A stretch of DNA of 64,000 nucleotides from Bacteroidales bacterium (GCA_017960475.1 JAGCZH010000013.1:1-64000); one strand, 5' to 3'. Shown: positions 42,387 through 51,300, counted from the first letter of the stretch. Numbers and translations: made by a program. The notes: generated by a model from the letters alone, not told the origin.

Positions 42387-44627
42387 TTACCATACAATAT
42401 TTACAGAAGGACCGTTGTATACTGATAAGGTCATCTGTGTGCCGGCGGTAGGGAGATCCATTGTGTCGGATGTGACGTTGTAGCGGCGCAGCCAGAATGG
42501 GTCGATGGGTATTTTGAAGTGGCAGCGGTTTTGGACGCTGGCGTCAAGCCATACACTCTGTACTGCCACCAGTTGGTGGAGAGGAGCCGTAACGCCGTCG
42601 CCTTCTAGGTAGATTTGGATAATCTCGCTGCTGACGTCCCTAAAGCCGTCAACACTGTCGAGTGTGAGCACTCCGTTTACTGTAAGGCTTTTGCGGTCGA
42701 AAGTGACGCTGTCGTAGTGAAAGTGTCCATAGCTGAGGCCGTAGCCAAAGGGAAATAGCGGCTTCTCGGTCATATAGCGGTATGTGCGCCGCTGCATATT
42801 GTAGTCGTCGAATGGCGGTAGCTGGCTGGTTGATTTGTAGAATGTTACCGGCAGGCGTCCGAAACCGTCGGTGGATCCATACAAGGCCGAGACAACAGCG
42901 GTGCCCATATCTTGGCCACCATACCAGGCGACAACGATGGCGTCGACGTCATCCACAACATCTTCAAGGCCTATGGCGCTGCCGGTGCAGAGTACAAGCA
43001 CGATGGGCTTGCCTGTGCGACGCTTGATTTCCTTTATGATGTCGCGCTGAGGTGCGGGCAGTTCAATAGAAGTGCGGTCGCCTTTGTAGAAACCGGGCAT
43101 ATTGACCTTCAACTCTTCGCCTTCGAGGGCAGGGGAGATACCGCCGCAGAAAATGACGACGTCACTCTTATCTATTTGTCGCCAGAAGTCTTGTGGAAGT
43201 TTGTACTCTTTGTCTGCCAAATGGCAGGCGGTGTCAAAATAGACCGACGCGAATTTTGCGCCCAGGGTTGAGGAACAAAAAATGTGGTCAAAGATTGTTT
43301 CCTCAAATGCCTTGAGTATGGTTTTCTGATAAGGCGGTTCTCCGTTGTAGTTGCCGAGGGCCATAGCAGAGTCGGCAGCGTTGGGTCCGATGACTGCTAT
43401 TTGCTTCATCCTTTTAGGATCCTTCAAAGGTAGGATGCCATTGTTTTTCAGCATCACCAGCGATTGGCGGGCAACCACTTCGGGTTTGGTCCAGACACCG
43501 TGGTTGCCGTGGTTGTACTCCGAGAACCATTCCGGTCGTATGCGGAAGCGTGTGCGTAGGATGCGGCGCAGGTGTTCGTCTATTTTGGCTTCACTGATGT
43601 AGCCGCTGTCGACTGCGGTTTTAAGAGCGGCAAGTCCGGAACCGCATTCAAGGTCGACCTCCGATCCGAAGGCTGCCGCCGCCGTCATTGCCGCTGTGGG
43701 GTGGGTGCGGTGACGTGGAATGACAGTGTCGGGCTCCCAGCAGTCGTTGAGTGCCCAGCAGTCGGTGACGAGTATGCCGTCGTAGTGCCATTTATTACGC
43801 AGAATATCTACCAAAAGGTGTTGGTTGGTGCAGCAGGGCTCGCCGTTGAGGCGGTTGTAGGCGCACATCACCTGCTGTACGTCGCTGTTCTTTATTATAT
43901 ATTCGAAGGCGGGCAGGTAGGTTGTCCACAGGTCGCGGTTCGATACTTTTGCATCGAACTGGTGTCGCAGCCCTTCAGGACCGCTGTGGACAGCAAGGTG
44001 CTTGAGGCAGGCTGCTGCAACAAGATAGGGCGTGTTGAGGGTCGTGGTGTCGGGAAAGCGCCAGTGGGGACCGGCTTTGAATCGCATCTTTGCGCCATGA
44101 CCTTGCAAACCGCGCACGGCGGCAAGTCCCATCTGTGCCGTAAGGTAGGGGTCTTCGCCAAAGGTCTCCATGCCTCGTCCCCAGCGAGGGTCGCGGAAGA
44201 TGTTGATGTTGGGCGTGAAGAATGTTATGCCTTTGTTGTCGCCGTATTCGCCGTCATCCTGCGCCTTGCGGTGCTTGCGAACACCCTCGTCGGCTATGCG
44301 TGAGTAGACCTCCTCGACAATGTTGGGGTCAAAGGTCGCCGCGAGGGCTATGGGCATAGGGTATACTGTGGCGACACCGTTGCGGGCGATGCCGTGAAGG
44401 GCTTCGTTCCACCAGCTGTAGGGCTTGATGCCTAGTCGCTCTACAGCGGGGTTCTGGTGCTCAAGGAAGCCTAGCTTCTCTTCAAGTGTAAGGCGTGATA
44501 TCAAGTCCTCAACCCGCTCTTCGATGGTGAGGGTTGTATCCTGAAAAGGGTAGTGTGCCTGCTGTGAATATGAGAAAAAAGACACAGCAAGAATGCTGGT
44601 GAGGACGATGATTTTCTTTGTTTTCAT
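42387..44627 (-). CDS. glycoside hydrolase family 3 enzyme (beta-glucosidase / beta-xylosidase type)
   Basis: 746 residues. A signal peptide ends near SYSQ (residue about 22). The N-terminal GH3 barrel has SWWNEALHGIARNG (about 71-84), DPRWGRGMETFGEDP, and the catalytic nucleophile Asp289 in GILVTDCWA. The C-terminal GH3 domain has GPNAADSAMALGNYNGEPP and VVAWYGGQDMGTAVVSALYG. A FnIII-like domain usual at the C-terminus is present but short. The W-W-N-E motif favours the beta-xylosidase/arabinosidase branch. Substrate is a beta-linked hemicellulose oligosaccharide by inference; no PUL genes lie next to it. Confidence 0.92.
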   Translation of the reverse strand: MKTKKIIVLTSILAVSFFSYSQQAHYPFQDTTLTIEERVEDLISRLTLEEKLGFLEHQNPAVERLGIKPYSWWNEALHGIARNGVATVYPMPIALAATFDPNIVEEVYSRIADEGVRKHRKAQDDGEYGDNKGITFFTPNINIFRDPRWGRGMETFGEDPYLTAQMGLAAVRGLQGHGAKMRFKAGPHWRFPDTTTLNTPYLVAAACLKHLAVHSGPEGLRHQFDAKVSNRDLWTTYLPAFEYIIKNSDVQQVMCAYNRLNGEPCCTNQHLLVDILRNKWHYDGILVTDCWALNDCWEPDTVIPRHRTHPTAAMTAAAAFGSEVDLECGSGLAALKTAVDSGYISEAKIDEHLRRILRTRFRIRPEWFSEYNHGNHGVWTKPEVVARQSLVMLKNNGILPLKDPKRMKQIAVIGPNAADSAMALGNYNGEPPYQKTILKAFEETIFDHIFCSSTLGAKFASVYFDTACHLADKEYKLPQDFWRQIDKSDVVIFCGGISPALEGEELKVNMPGFYKGDRTSIELPAPQRDIIKEIKRRTGKPIVLVLCTGSAIGLEDVVDDVDAIVVAWYGGQDMGTAVVSALYGSTDGFGRLPVTFYKSTSQLPPFDDYNMQRRTYRYMTEKPLFPFGYGLSYGHFHYDSVTFDRKSLTVNGVLTLDSVDGFRDVSSEIIQIYLEGDGVTAPLHQLVAVQSVWLDASVQNRCHFKIPIDPFWLRRYNVTSDTMDLPTAGTQMTLSVYNGPSVNIVW

Positions 44628-44646
44628 GTTTCGGCGCTCTGGTTAT

Positions 44647-44674
44647 AAAAAAAGCCCCGAAAAAATACGGGGCT
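44647..44674 (-). terminator. rho-independent terminator after the TPR gene
   Basis: On the minus strand AGCCCCG and CGGGGCT form a 7-bp stem with an 8-base loop, followed by seven T residues. It lies 36 bases after the TPR gene stop and just before the GH3 start codon, so GH3 probably has its own weak promoter or depends on readthrough. Confidence 0.82.
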
Positions 44675-44710
44675 ATATCTCTTCATTGTAGGAGAAGATG
44701 TGAGAAGGAA

Positions 44711-45403
44711 TTATTTCTTGCTGGCCTGAGCGAAGGCGATAAAGCCGTCCATCTCAGAGAAGAGTGTCGACTCGGGATATTTCTCCTTGACGGTCTGGAA
44801 GCATTTCTCGGCGTTGTCGAAATCGTTGTCAACAAGGTAAACGACGCCGGCTTTGAAGAGCGCGAAAGGAGCGGTGATGGGGTTCTCGTCCATTTTGGCG
44901 GCTTTGTTGTAATGCTTGATGGCGGCGCTGTTGTTTCCCAGTTCAGCCTCGGCGTCACCTTTGAGCATTTCGTTCATGACGGGGGTCAGCTGGTCTTTTC
45001 CATTGTATTTGCCGAGATATTTGAGAGCCTCCTCGTATTTTCCCAAACGCATAAAGCAGATACCGGCCTCGTATTTGGCGCGTTTGCCAACCTTGGTGGA
45101 ACCGTATTTGTCAATGACTTTCAGGAAGCCTATCGAATATTTGTCGGTACTGGTGCTGTCGCCATAAAGGGCTGATTGGAAATCACCGTTGGCGAGATAT
45201 TGCTCGGCGACAAAGATGGCCTCGTTGGCTTTCTCGATTCTGGGTTCAAAAACGAATTTTCGTAGGCCGAAGAAGGCGACGACAACCAAAAGAATGGCTC
45301 CAAGAACCCAACCGATAATCTTTGCGTTTTTCTCTATAAACTGTTCGCTTTTAGAAATGAAGCTAATGTTTTCGGCTTTTTTTTCCTCGATGTTTTTTTC
45401 CAT
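44711..45403 (-). CDS. membrane-anchored tetratricopeptide repeat protein
   Basis: 230 residues. One N-terminal membrane helix (about 33-52, IIGWVLGAILLVVVAFFGL) follows a short cytoplasmic tail. TPR units follow, for example EAGICFMRLGKYEEALKYLGKY, GDAEAELGNNSAAIKHYNKA and FKAGVVYLVDNDFDNAEKCF. The layout resembles YfgM-type periplasmic chaperone-like proteins of the secretion machinery. The function is inferred from this similarity only. Confidence 0.85.
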   Translation of the reverse strand: MEKNIEEKKAENISFISKSEQFIEKNAKIIGWVLGAILLVVVAFFGLRKFVFEPRIEKANEAIFVAEQYLANGDFQSALYGDSTSTDKYSIGFLKVIDKYGSTKVGKRAKYEAGICFMRLGKYEEALKYLGKYNGKDQLTPVMNEMLKGDAEAELGNNSAAIKHYNKAAKMDENPITAPFALFKAGVVYLVDNDFDNAEKCFQTVKEKYPESTLFSEMDGFIAFAQASKK

Positions 45404-45447
45404 TTTATATTCTTTTTTCTATTTTTTTTCTTCTATTTTTGAGTTTG

Positions 45448-45455
45448 CAAAATTA
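45448..45455 (-). promoter_or_regulatory. promoter -7 element for the TPR gene
   Basis: The minus-strand sequence TAATTTTG matches TAnnTTTG and lies 45 bases before the start codon. Confidence 0.5.
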
Positions 45456-45612
45456 GATATTTTTTTTCATTGACGAGCAATTATTTTTATTTTGTCACTC
45501 TTTTTGAAAAAACAAACAGAAAAGAATGCTATGTAAAATGTTGAGCAATAAATGTATATAATGTTCAAAAAAAATAATCTCCCTAAAAAATATTTTATTC
45601 TCAAAAAATGAC

Positions 45613-45620
45613 TATCTTTG
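45613..45620 (+). promoter_or_regulatory. promoter -7 element for the dihydroorotate-dehydrogenase-like gene
   Basis: TATCTTTG matches the consensus and lies 28 bases before the ATG at 45648. It shows that an in-frame ATG at 45618 is not the start. Confidence 0.6.
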
Positions 45621-45647
45621 CAACCTATAAATAACGTTATTTTGAAT

Positions 45648-46628
45648 ATGGATACAAAAACAAAATATTTAGGACTTGACGTCGAGAGCCCCATAATTGC
45701 CGGCAGTTGTGGACTTACCAACGACATCTCCAATCTCGAGAAACTCGAGGCCGCCGGTGCTGGCGCTGTTATCATTAAGTCTATTTTCGAGGAACAGATT
45801 ATTTACGATATCAAACGTAACGCCAGCATGATGGCTCCTGTCGACAGCTATGGCATGAGCTATGAATATGTTGCGGCTCACGTCGCTGACGATTCGCTGG
45901 GTAAGCATTTCGAGCTTATCAGCGAGGCCAAGAAACGTCTCCACATCCCTATCGTAGGTAGCATCAACTGCTATTCTTTCGAGAACTGGATGAACTATAC
46001 CAAACGTTTCCAGGATGCCGGTTGCGATGCCATTGAGCTTAACATGGCTATCCTCCCTTACGAGACAACCACGTCGTGCGAGGATGTCGACCGTCTTTTC
46101 TCCGACATCATCAACACTTTGCGTAAATCGGTGACTATTCCTGTAAGCGTCAAGGTGAGCCAGAATTTCACCGATATGGCCAATTTCATGCAGCGTCTCT
46201 CTTGGATGGGCGTAAATGGTATCACTCTGTTCAACAAGGCTATCAATGTCGATATTGATATCGATAAGATGGAGTTGACACACGCTCCATCGCTCTCAAC
46301 CCCTGAGGATGTTTATAATACCCTACGTTGGGTTGCCATACTAAGCAAAAAGTTGCGTTGCGACATCTCTGCATCTACTGGCGTGCATTCCGCTGACGAT
46401 GTCGTCAAAATGCTCCTCGCCGGCGCTGGTACCGTCCAGGTTGTATCGTGTCTCTATAAGAATGGTGTGGAATATATGAAAGAGCTCAACGATGGTTTGC
46501 GTAAATGGATGACTGACAAGGGATATGACAATATCGAACAGTTCCGTGGCAAATTCGCCGTCAAGAATAACGAGCAGTCTTCACTCTTCTTCAGAACCCA
46601 GTTCATGAAGCATTTCGCTCAGCTTTAG
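45648..46628 (+). CDS. dihydroorotate dehydrogenase-like flavoprotein
   Basis: 326 residues from the ATG at 45648 (MDTKTKYLGL). The TIM-barrel FMN-binding pattern of class 1 DHODH is visible: ESPIIAGSCGLTNDISNLEKLEAAGAGAVIIKSIFEEQI, PIVGSINCYSFENW, AIELNMA, PVSVKVSQNF and LLAGAGTVQVVSCLY. The N-terminal half is close to proteins of this kind annotated as DHODH-like in Bacteroidota, which may act on other substrates than dihydroorotate. No pyr genes are nearby. Confidence 0.88.
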   Translation: MDTKTKYLGLDVESPIIAGSCGLTNDISNLEKLEAAGAGAVIIKSIFEEQIIYDIKRNASMMAPVDSYGMSYEYVAAHVADDSLGKHFELISEAKKRLHIPIVGSINCYSFENWMNYTKRFQDAGCDAIELNMAILPYETTTSCEDVDRLFSDIINTLRKSVTIPVSVKVSQNFTDMANFMQRLSWMGVNGITLFNKAINVDIDIDKMELTHAPSLSTPEDVYNTLRWVAILSKKLRCDISASTGVHSADDVVKMLLAGAGTVQVVSCLYKNGVEYMKELNDGLRKWMTDKGYDNIEQFRGKFAVKNNEQSSLFFRTQFMKHFAQL

Positions 46629-46659
46629 GCCGAGCGCCAGGACTCGGCGTTCTTTTTTT
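46629..46659 (+). terminator. rho-independent terminator
   Basis: GCCGAG at 46629-46634 pairs with CTCGGC at 46643-46648, followed by a T-rich run to 46659. It begins at the stop codon of the preceding gene. Confidence 0.8.
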
Positions 46660-46706
46660 GAGGGAGCCTCCCCGATTTGCATTAAAACCTATTACAAAAT
46701 ACAAAA

Positions 46707-47174
46707 ATGGAAGAAAAAGTACCCAGTTTTTTTAGATTTGAGGATTTGAGAATCTATGGTAAAGCAGTAGACTACTGCACATGGCTTATTAAAAACCTGC
46801 GCGACCCTCGCAACGAGAATGAACGCACTTTCTGCCGTTCTTTTGTGAATTCCGCCTCAAACATCGCTTTGAACATAGCGGAGGGCTCTTCACGCAACAA
46901 GACTCAGTTTGACCATTACCTTAAAATGTCGAAGTCAGCTATCAGGGAGTGTGTAATCTTTACAACCATGGCTCGCGACCTGGGCCTTCTCTCCGACGAG
47001 GATGAGGAGACATCCCGCAATCTGCTTATGGAGCACACTCGTATGGTCGGCGCTTTGATTATCTCGCTCCAACGTGGCTCTCGCCGTATGCGCGACACTT
47101 CGGAGAGCGAATTCGACACGACGGATCTTGGCACTGACATCACCTCCGACGAGGATTTCATGGAGGAAATCTAG
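46707..47174 (+). CDS. four helix bundle protein, divergent, with acidic tail
   Basis: 155 residues. FRFEDLRIYGKAVDY, a central NSASNIALNIAEGSSR and ARDLGLLSDE match the four-helix-bundle (S23-like) family, but similarity to the protein at 5180-5578 is low. The last 25 residues are strongly acidic with many D, E, S and T and are outside the family fold. Unlike the other copy it has no repeat arms. The role is unknown. Confidence 0.8.
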   Translation: MEEKVPSFFRFEDLRIYGKAVDYCTWLIKNLRDPRNENERTFCRSFVNSASNIALNIAEGSSRNKTQFDHYLKMSKSAIRECVIFTTMARDLGLLSDEDEETSRNLLMEHTRMVGALIISLQRGSRRMRDTSESEFDTTDLGTDITSDEDFMEEI

Positions 47175-47263
47175 CTCTTGCCGTGGCGGCCTGACTGTTA
47201 CATGACCGACGATTCTCGCTGTTATGCCTCAAGAAAGTGCTCATTAAACTGTTTTATTCGCAG

Positions 47264-47271
47264 TATCTTTG
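47264..47271 (+). promoter_or_regulatory. promoter -7 element for kdsA
   Basis: TATCTTTG matches the consensus, 74 bases before the kdsA ATG. No clear -33 element. Confidence 0.5.
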
Positions 47272-47344
47272 AATACGACTACCTTTAACTCTTTTACCTG
47301 CTTTTTGCTCTATTGTCCACTTTTTTAACTATATCGAATAATTA

Positions 47345-48184
47345 ATGTACAGTACATTGTATCCTGATTTGGCACGTTTGCGCCACACCGATGAGGGCAA
47401 CTTTTTCCTTATCGCCGGACCTTGTGTTATCGAAGACGAGAAGTCTCCGTTCCAGATCGCCGAGCGTTTGCTAGAGATCGCCGAACGTCTTCATATCCCT
47501 TTCGCTTTCAAAGCCTCGTATCGCAAAGCCAATAGGTCTCGCGTCGACTCTTTCACCGGCATCGGAGATTGGGAGGGTCTTGAGATTTTGCATGCCATAC
47601 GTGAGCAATTCAATATTCCTGTGGTCACCGACATCCACAATGAAACTGAGGCCGCCACTGCAGCTCAGTATGTCGATGTGCTGCAGATCCCCGCATTCCT
47701 ATGCCGTCAAACCTCTTTGCTCGCCGCCGCCGCCGAAACAGGTCGTGTGGTGAACATCAAGAAGGGGCAGTTTCTCTCGCCCGAAGCCATGAAGCATGCT
47801 GTGAACAAAGTTCGCTACTATGGCGGTAAGAATATAATGCTCACCGAGCGAGGCACCACCTTCGGCTATCAGGACCTTGTTGTCGATTTCCGCGGCATTC
47901 CTGTCATGCGCCGTAACGAGGTGCCTGTCGTCGTGGATATCACTCATTCTCTGCAACGCCCTAACCAGCCTGACGGTGTCAGCGGCGGCGACCCCGAAAT
48001 GATTGAAACCATAGGTCGCGCCGCCGTGGCCAACTGCTGTGACGGCATCTTCCTTGAAACTCATCCCGACCCTAAAAACGCCAAGTCCGACGGCGCCAAC
48101 ATGCTTCCTCTCGACAAGGCGGAGGCTCTTCTGCAGCGGCTCGTCGCCATAGCCAAGGTGGCTCGCGAAACATTCGTGCAGTAA
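47345..48184 (+). CDS. kdsA: 3-deoxy-8-phosphooctulonate synthase KdsA
   Basis: 279 residues, normal length. KdsA condenses phosphoenolpyruvate and arabinose 5-phosphate to KDO-8-phosphate for lipopolysaccharide. Conserved motifs are FLIAGPCVIE, FKASYRKANRSR, VTDIHNE, LQIPAFLCRQTSLL, KKGQFLSPEAM and ETHPDP. The family's metal-type cysteine position cannot be judged with certainty by eye. Confidence 0.96.
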   Translation: MYSTLYPDLARLRHTDEGNFFLIAGPCVIEDEKSPFQIAERLLEIAERLHIPFAFKASYRKANRSRVDSFTGIGDWEGLEILHAIREQFNIPVVTDIHNETEAATAAQYVDVLQIPAFLCRQTSLLAAAAETGRVVNIKKGQFLSPEAMKHAVNKVRYYGGKNIMLTERGTTFGYQDLVVDFRGIPVMRRNEVPVVVDITHSLQRPNQPDGVSGGDPEMIETIGRAAVANCCDGIFLETHPDPKNAKSDGANMLPLDKAEALLQRLVAIAKVARETFVQ

Positions 48185-48223
48185 CACCTCGGCGTATAAT
48201 TATGCCTTTCGTTTCGTATTATC

Positions 48224-48248
48224 AAAAATGAATTAGTACTTCATTTTT
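48224..48248 (+). terminator. AT-rich terminator hairpin after kdsA
   Basis: AAAAATGAA at 48224-48232 pairs perfectly with TTCATTTTT at 48240-48248. A weaker GC-containing stem (GGCGTA/TATGCC) lies just before it at 48191-48206. Confidence 0.5.
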
Positions 48249-48275
48249 CTATCGCTTTTACCCCAATTACTGACA

Positions 48276-49154
48276 ATGCAACTGAATCTTACCAAACCTA
48301 TTGTTTTCTTTGATCTCGAAACCACCGGCATACAGGTGGGTAGTGATCATATTGTGCAAATATGCCTTCTGAAAATCAATCCTGATTCCAGCGAGGATGT
48401 CCGCACCTATCTGGTACGCCCTGTGGACACAAAAGGTAAAACAGTACACATCCCGGAAGAAACCACAGCGATTCACCATATTACTGACGCTATGGTCGCA
48501 TCACAGCGCTCTTTCCCTGAAATAGCCCAGGAAGTGGCTGACTTTATTGGCGACAGCGACCTGGCAGGTTACAACTCCAACAAGTTTGATGTGCCCCTCT
48601 TGGTTGAGGAGTTTTTGCGCGCCGGCGTCGATTTCTCGCTTGAGAACCGCAATCTTGTCGATGTCCAGAATATTTTCCATCGCATGGAGCAGCGCACTCT
48701 TGTGGCGGCATATAAATTCTATTGCGGACGTAATCTCGACGGCGCTCATAGCGCTGACGCCGACACTTATGCCACCTACGAGGTTCTGAAGGCTCAACTC
48801 GACCGTTACAAAGATGTTCCTTTCGTTGACCACGATGGTAAGGAATCGTTCCCTGTGGTTAACGACATCAAGGCCTTGAGCTCTTTCTCCGGCAACCCCC
48901 AATGGGCTGACTTGGTCGGTCATATTGGCTATGACAGCGCTCATCGCGAAGTGTTCAACTTCGGCAAATACAAAGGAAGAACATTAGAACAGGTGTTCAC
49001 TCAAGAGCCTTCTTATTACGATTGGATGATGAAAGCGGATTTCCCTCTTTCCACCAAACGTGTTGTTATGGATGTCCAGCGTCGCATGGTGGAAGCCAAA
49101 CGCAAGTTGGATCAACAGAAACTGCAGGAACTGAAATTGCATTTCGAAGGTTGA
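48276..49154 (+). CDS. DEDDh-type 3'-5' exonuclease
   Basis: 292 residues. The exonuclease domain (about 1-175) shows VFFDLETTGIQ (motif I), GYNSNKFDVPLLVEEF (motif II) and HSADADTYATYEVL (motif III with the HxxxxD pattern). The C-terminal part (FNFGKYKGRTLEQVF, SYYDWMMKADFPL) is the small extension common to DnaQ-like proteins in Bacteroidota. The substrate (DNA proofreading, repair or RNA) is not clear. A repeat island follows its stop codon. Confidence 0.88.
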   Translation: MQLNLTKPIVFFDLETTGIQVGSDHIVQICLLKINPDSSEDVRTYLVRPVDTKGKTVHIPEETTAIHHITDAMVASQRSFPEIAQEVADFIGDSDLAGYNSNKFDVPLLVEEFLRAGVDFSLENRNLVDVQNIFHRMEQRTLVAAYKFYCGRNLDGAHSADADTYATYEVLKAQLDRYKDVPFVDHDGKESFPVVNDIKALSSFSGNPQWADLVGHIGYDSAHREVFNFGKYKGRTLEQVFTQEPSYYDWMMKADFPLSTKRVVMDVQRRMVEAKRKLDQQKLQELKLHFEG

Positions 49155-49345
49155 AAAAGTATTATTAGGAGCTTAGTAGTTTAATAGTTTAAAAGGTCAC
49201 TATTCACCATTCAAGGTTAAAAAGGTTTGAAAGGTTAGAATGGTTTAAAAGGGTTCAATTCACAATTCACCAGTCACCAATTTTCAACTTTCAATTTTCA
49301 ACTTTCAATTCCCTCATAGCGGACTCATAGCGGACTCATACCACA
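49155..49345 (+). repeat. mixed repeat island between exonuclease and FAH-family genes
   Basis: It contains GGTTAAAAAGGTTTGAAAGG-type words and TTTTCAA/CTTTCAA heptamers. Positions 49279-49301 are a perfect 23-bp reverse complement of 36099-36121. An 11-bp tandem repeat (CTCATAGCGGA twice plus a partial copy) lies at 49313-49340. No coding potential. Confidence 0.85.
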
Positions 49346-49352
49346 TCTAAAA

Positions 49353-49988
49353 ATGAAAATAATCTGTATCGCTCGTAATTATTCGGAACATGCCGCCGAA
49401 ATGGGCTCTCCTCTTTACGGGCGAGGATCACGTGAGGCTCTTTCCCCGGCTTTTTTCATCAAACCCGACAGCGCTTTGCTGGTGGGTCGCAAGCCTTTCT
49501 TTCTGCCTGACTTCAGCAGCCGTATCGAGCACGAGATAGAACTTGTGGTTCGTATCGACCGTGTGGGCAAAAGCATTCAGGAGCGTTATGCGCGTCGCTA
49601 TTACAGCTCAGTGACGCTAGGGATAGACTTTACAGCTCGCGACTTGCAGGCCGAGGCGAAACGCAAGGGCCTTCCTTGGACCCTCTCCAAAGGCTTCGAC
49701 GGGTCGGCGGTATTGGGCGATTTCATCAAATTGGATGAACTGGGAGGTGATGTCCAGAATCTCGACTTCTCTCTGCTACGCAATGGCAATTGTGTTCAGC
49801 ATGGTAACACTGGTGATATGTTGTGCGGCGTCGACCGCATGATATCTTATATCTCTGACTATATGCTGCTGCGCACTGGTGACCTTATCTTTACCGGCAC
49901 TCCGGCAGGTGTCGGCAAGGTGGAGAGAGGTGACCTCCTCGAAGGCATCCTCTCTAATCAACATATATTGTATTGTAAAGTAAAATAA
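49353..49988 (+). CDS. fumarylacetoacetate hydrolase family protein
   Basis: 211 residues, the short FAHD form. Conserved elements are KIICIARNYSEHAAEMG, FIKPDSALL, RIEHEIELVVRI, GIDFTARDLQ, LPWTLSKGFDG and DLIFTGTPAGVG, including the E-x-E metal site. Members act as acylpyruvate hydrolases or oxaloacetate decarboxylases. The precise substrate is unknown. Confidence 0.9.
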   Translation: MKIICIARNYSEHAAEMGSPLYGRGSREALSPAFFIKPDSALLVGRKPFFLPDFSSRIEHEIELVVRIDRVGKSIQERYARRYYSSVTLGIDFTARDLQAEAKRKGLPWTLSKGFDGSAVLGDFIKLDELGGDVQNLDFSLLRNGNCVQHGNTGDMLCGVDRMISYISDYMLLRTGDLIFTGTPAGVGKVERGDLLEGILSNQHILYCKVK

Positions 49989-50018
49989 TTAATTCAGCTA
50001 TTTAATACTATTGTTTTT

Positions 50019-51191
50019 ATGAAACGTTTATTCCTTTTCCTCGTTTTCGCATTGGCAACCTCATTGCCCGCTTTCGCTCAGCAAGTAGATGATGTTGAAG
50101 CCGCTGATACCGTAGACATGGAACGTCAGTTCCTGGCTCCTGACTACGACTATCTTGCCCGCGTCATCAACGATCCTAAATCAGACTTCTACTATCCTCA
50201 TCTCTTGGAGCGTTACAAAAAATGCGACACCACAATAACTCTCGAGGAATTGCATTGCCTCTACTTTGGCGCTACTCTGCTTGACAATTACAGACCCTAC
50301 TCCGAACCCGAAGAGTTGAAAGAGGTCCGCACCATTCTCCAGAAAGATGAGCCTACAAAAAAAGATTTCAAAAAAGCCAGAAAACTCCTTCTTTCCGCTA
50401 CAAAGGAATTCCCTCTTTTCTTACGAACATACAACCTGCTTTATATCGTGGACAATAACCTCTTTGGCGAGGAATCCAAAGAGGTGATGGAGGATGTGTA
50501 TCACTACGTCACCATGATGAGCGTTATTTCCTACTCGGGCGATGGCTCCTGCTTTCAGGATGCATTCCACACAATCACTGTCGCCGATGCCTACTGCTTC
50601 CTGGGTTACAATGGACTTGGCGTCACAGGACAGTCTTTGCAATACGACAATGGTCAGAAATACGATGTCTATGAGCTGGAGGAAAACGAATACGGTGTGA
50701 CCCAACTGTATTTCAACGTCTCCCCGTTGTTTAAGTATCTGTCAAAACAGTTCTCGTCAGATGAGAAACAAACTAAAGTGGGCGATGTCGTAGAAGAGCT
50801 CGACATTAAAATGGGCAGCCGCGTCGTTGTCAAATTGGACAGTAAGAAGAAAAAGGGACACTACAAATTTACTCTACTCGACGTTCAAACCATTACCGAT
50901 ACTCTCGATTTCTCGAGCAACGAGTCGTATTTCCCCGAGGAGGGCGAGGAAAACACCATAATATTCTATTTTGCCCATTCTAAATGGACAAGTGGCAAAT
51001 CATGCGAAGTGTTGATGATGAAGAGCTTCTGTAAGGAAAACCTTAACTACGACACTTTTATCTGTGGTTTTGACAGTGATGAGTTTGTCACTACTTCCAA
51101 CAATGGCATCTTATCCAAAGTGCGTGGCACAGAAATCTGGAATGACCCCCTGCAAGCGATTCGCATAGGCAACTTCCGACCCCTTAAATAA
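50019..51191 (+). CDS. exported DUF4919-type protein
   Basis: 390 residues. A signal peptide ends at AFAQQ (residue about 21). Residues about 40-225 match the DUF4919 pattern: PDYDYLARVINDPKSDFYYPHLLERYKKCDTTITLEELHCLYFGATL, then SATKEFPLFLRTYNLLY and GDGSCFQDAFHTITVADAYCFLG. The C-terminal 150 residues are extra relative to the usual length and carry a second unknown domain. Its function is not established. It starts 30 bases after the FAH-family gene and may be co-transcribed. Confidence 0.8.
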   Translation: MKRLFLFLVFALATSLPAFAQQVDDVEAADTVDMERQFLAPDYDYLARVINDPKSDFYYPHLLERYKKCDTTITLEELHCLYFGATLLDNYRPYSEPEELKEVRTILQKDEPTKKDFKKARKLLLSATKEFPLFLRTYNLLYIVDNNLFGEESKEVMEDVYHYVTMMSVISYSGDGSCFQDAFHTITVADAYCFLGYNGLGVTGQSLQYDNGQKYDVYELEENEYGVTQLYFNVSPLFKYLSKQFSSDEKQTKVGDVVEELDIKMGSRVVVKLDSKKKKGHYKFTLLDVQTITDTLDFSSNESYFPEEGEENTIIFYFAHSKWTSGKSCEVLMMKSFCKENLNYDTFICGFDSDEFVTTSNNGILSKVRGTEIWNDPLQAIRIGNFRPLK

Positions 51192-51300
51192 GGTTTGAAA
51201 TGATATTTCGAATTTCGAATTTTGAATTATGAATTTCCCCAGGTCACTGGTCACAGGTACACAGGTCACTAATTTTCAGGTTTGAATGGTTCGAAGGGTT
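51192..51300 (+). repeat. composite repeat island between convergent genes
   Basis: It starts immediately after the DUF4919 gene stop codon. Positions 51204-51236 (ATTCGAA/ATTCAAA heptamers) and 51238-51252 (GGTCACT heptamers) are perfect reverse complements of 36148-36180 and 36125-36139. Relative to the upstream gene, module order and strand are the same as after purE. It ends in GGTTTGAATGG-type words. Confidence 0.88.

Noticed and set aside
43572..44303. A 243-codon plus-strand open frame opposite the GH3 gene
   Set aside because: The GH3 gene is certain on the other strand, and this frame shows no domain or signal.
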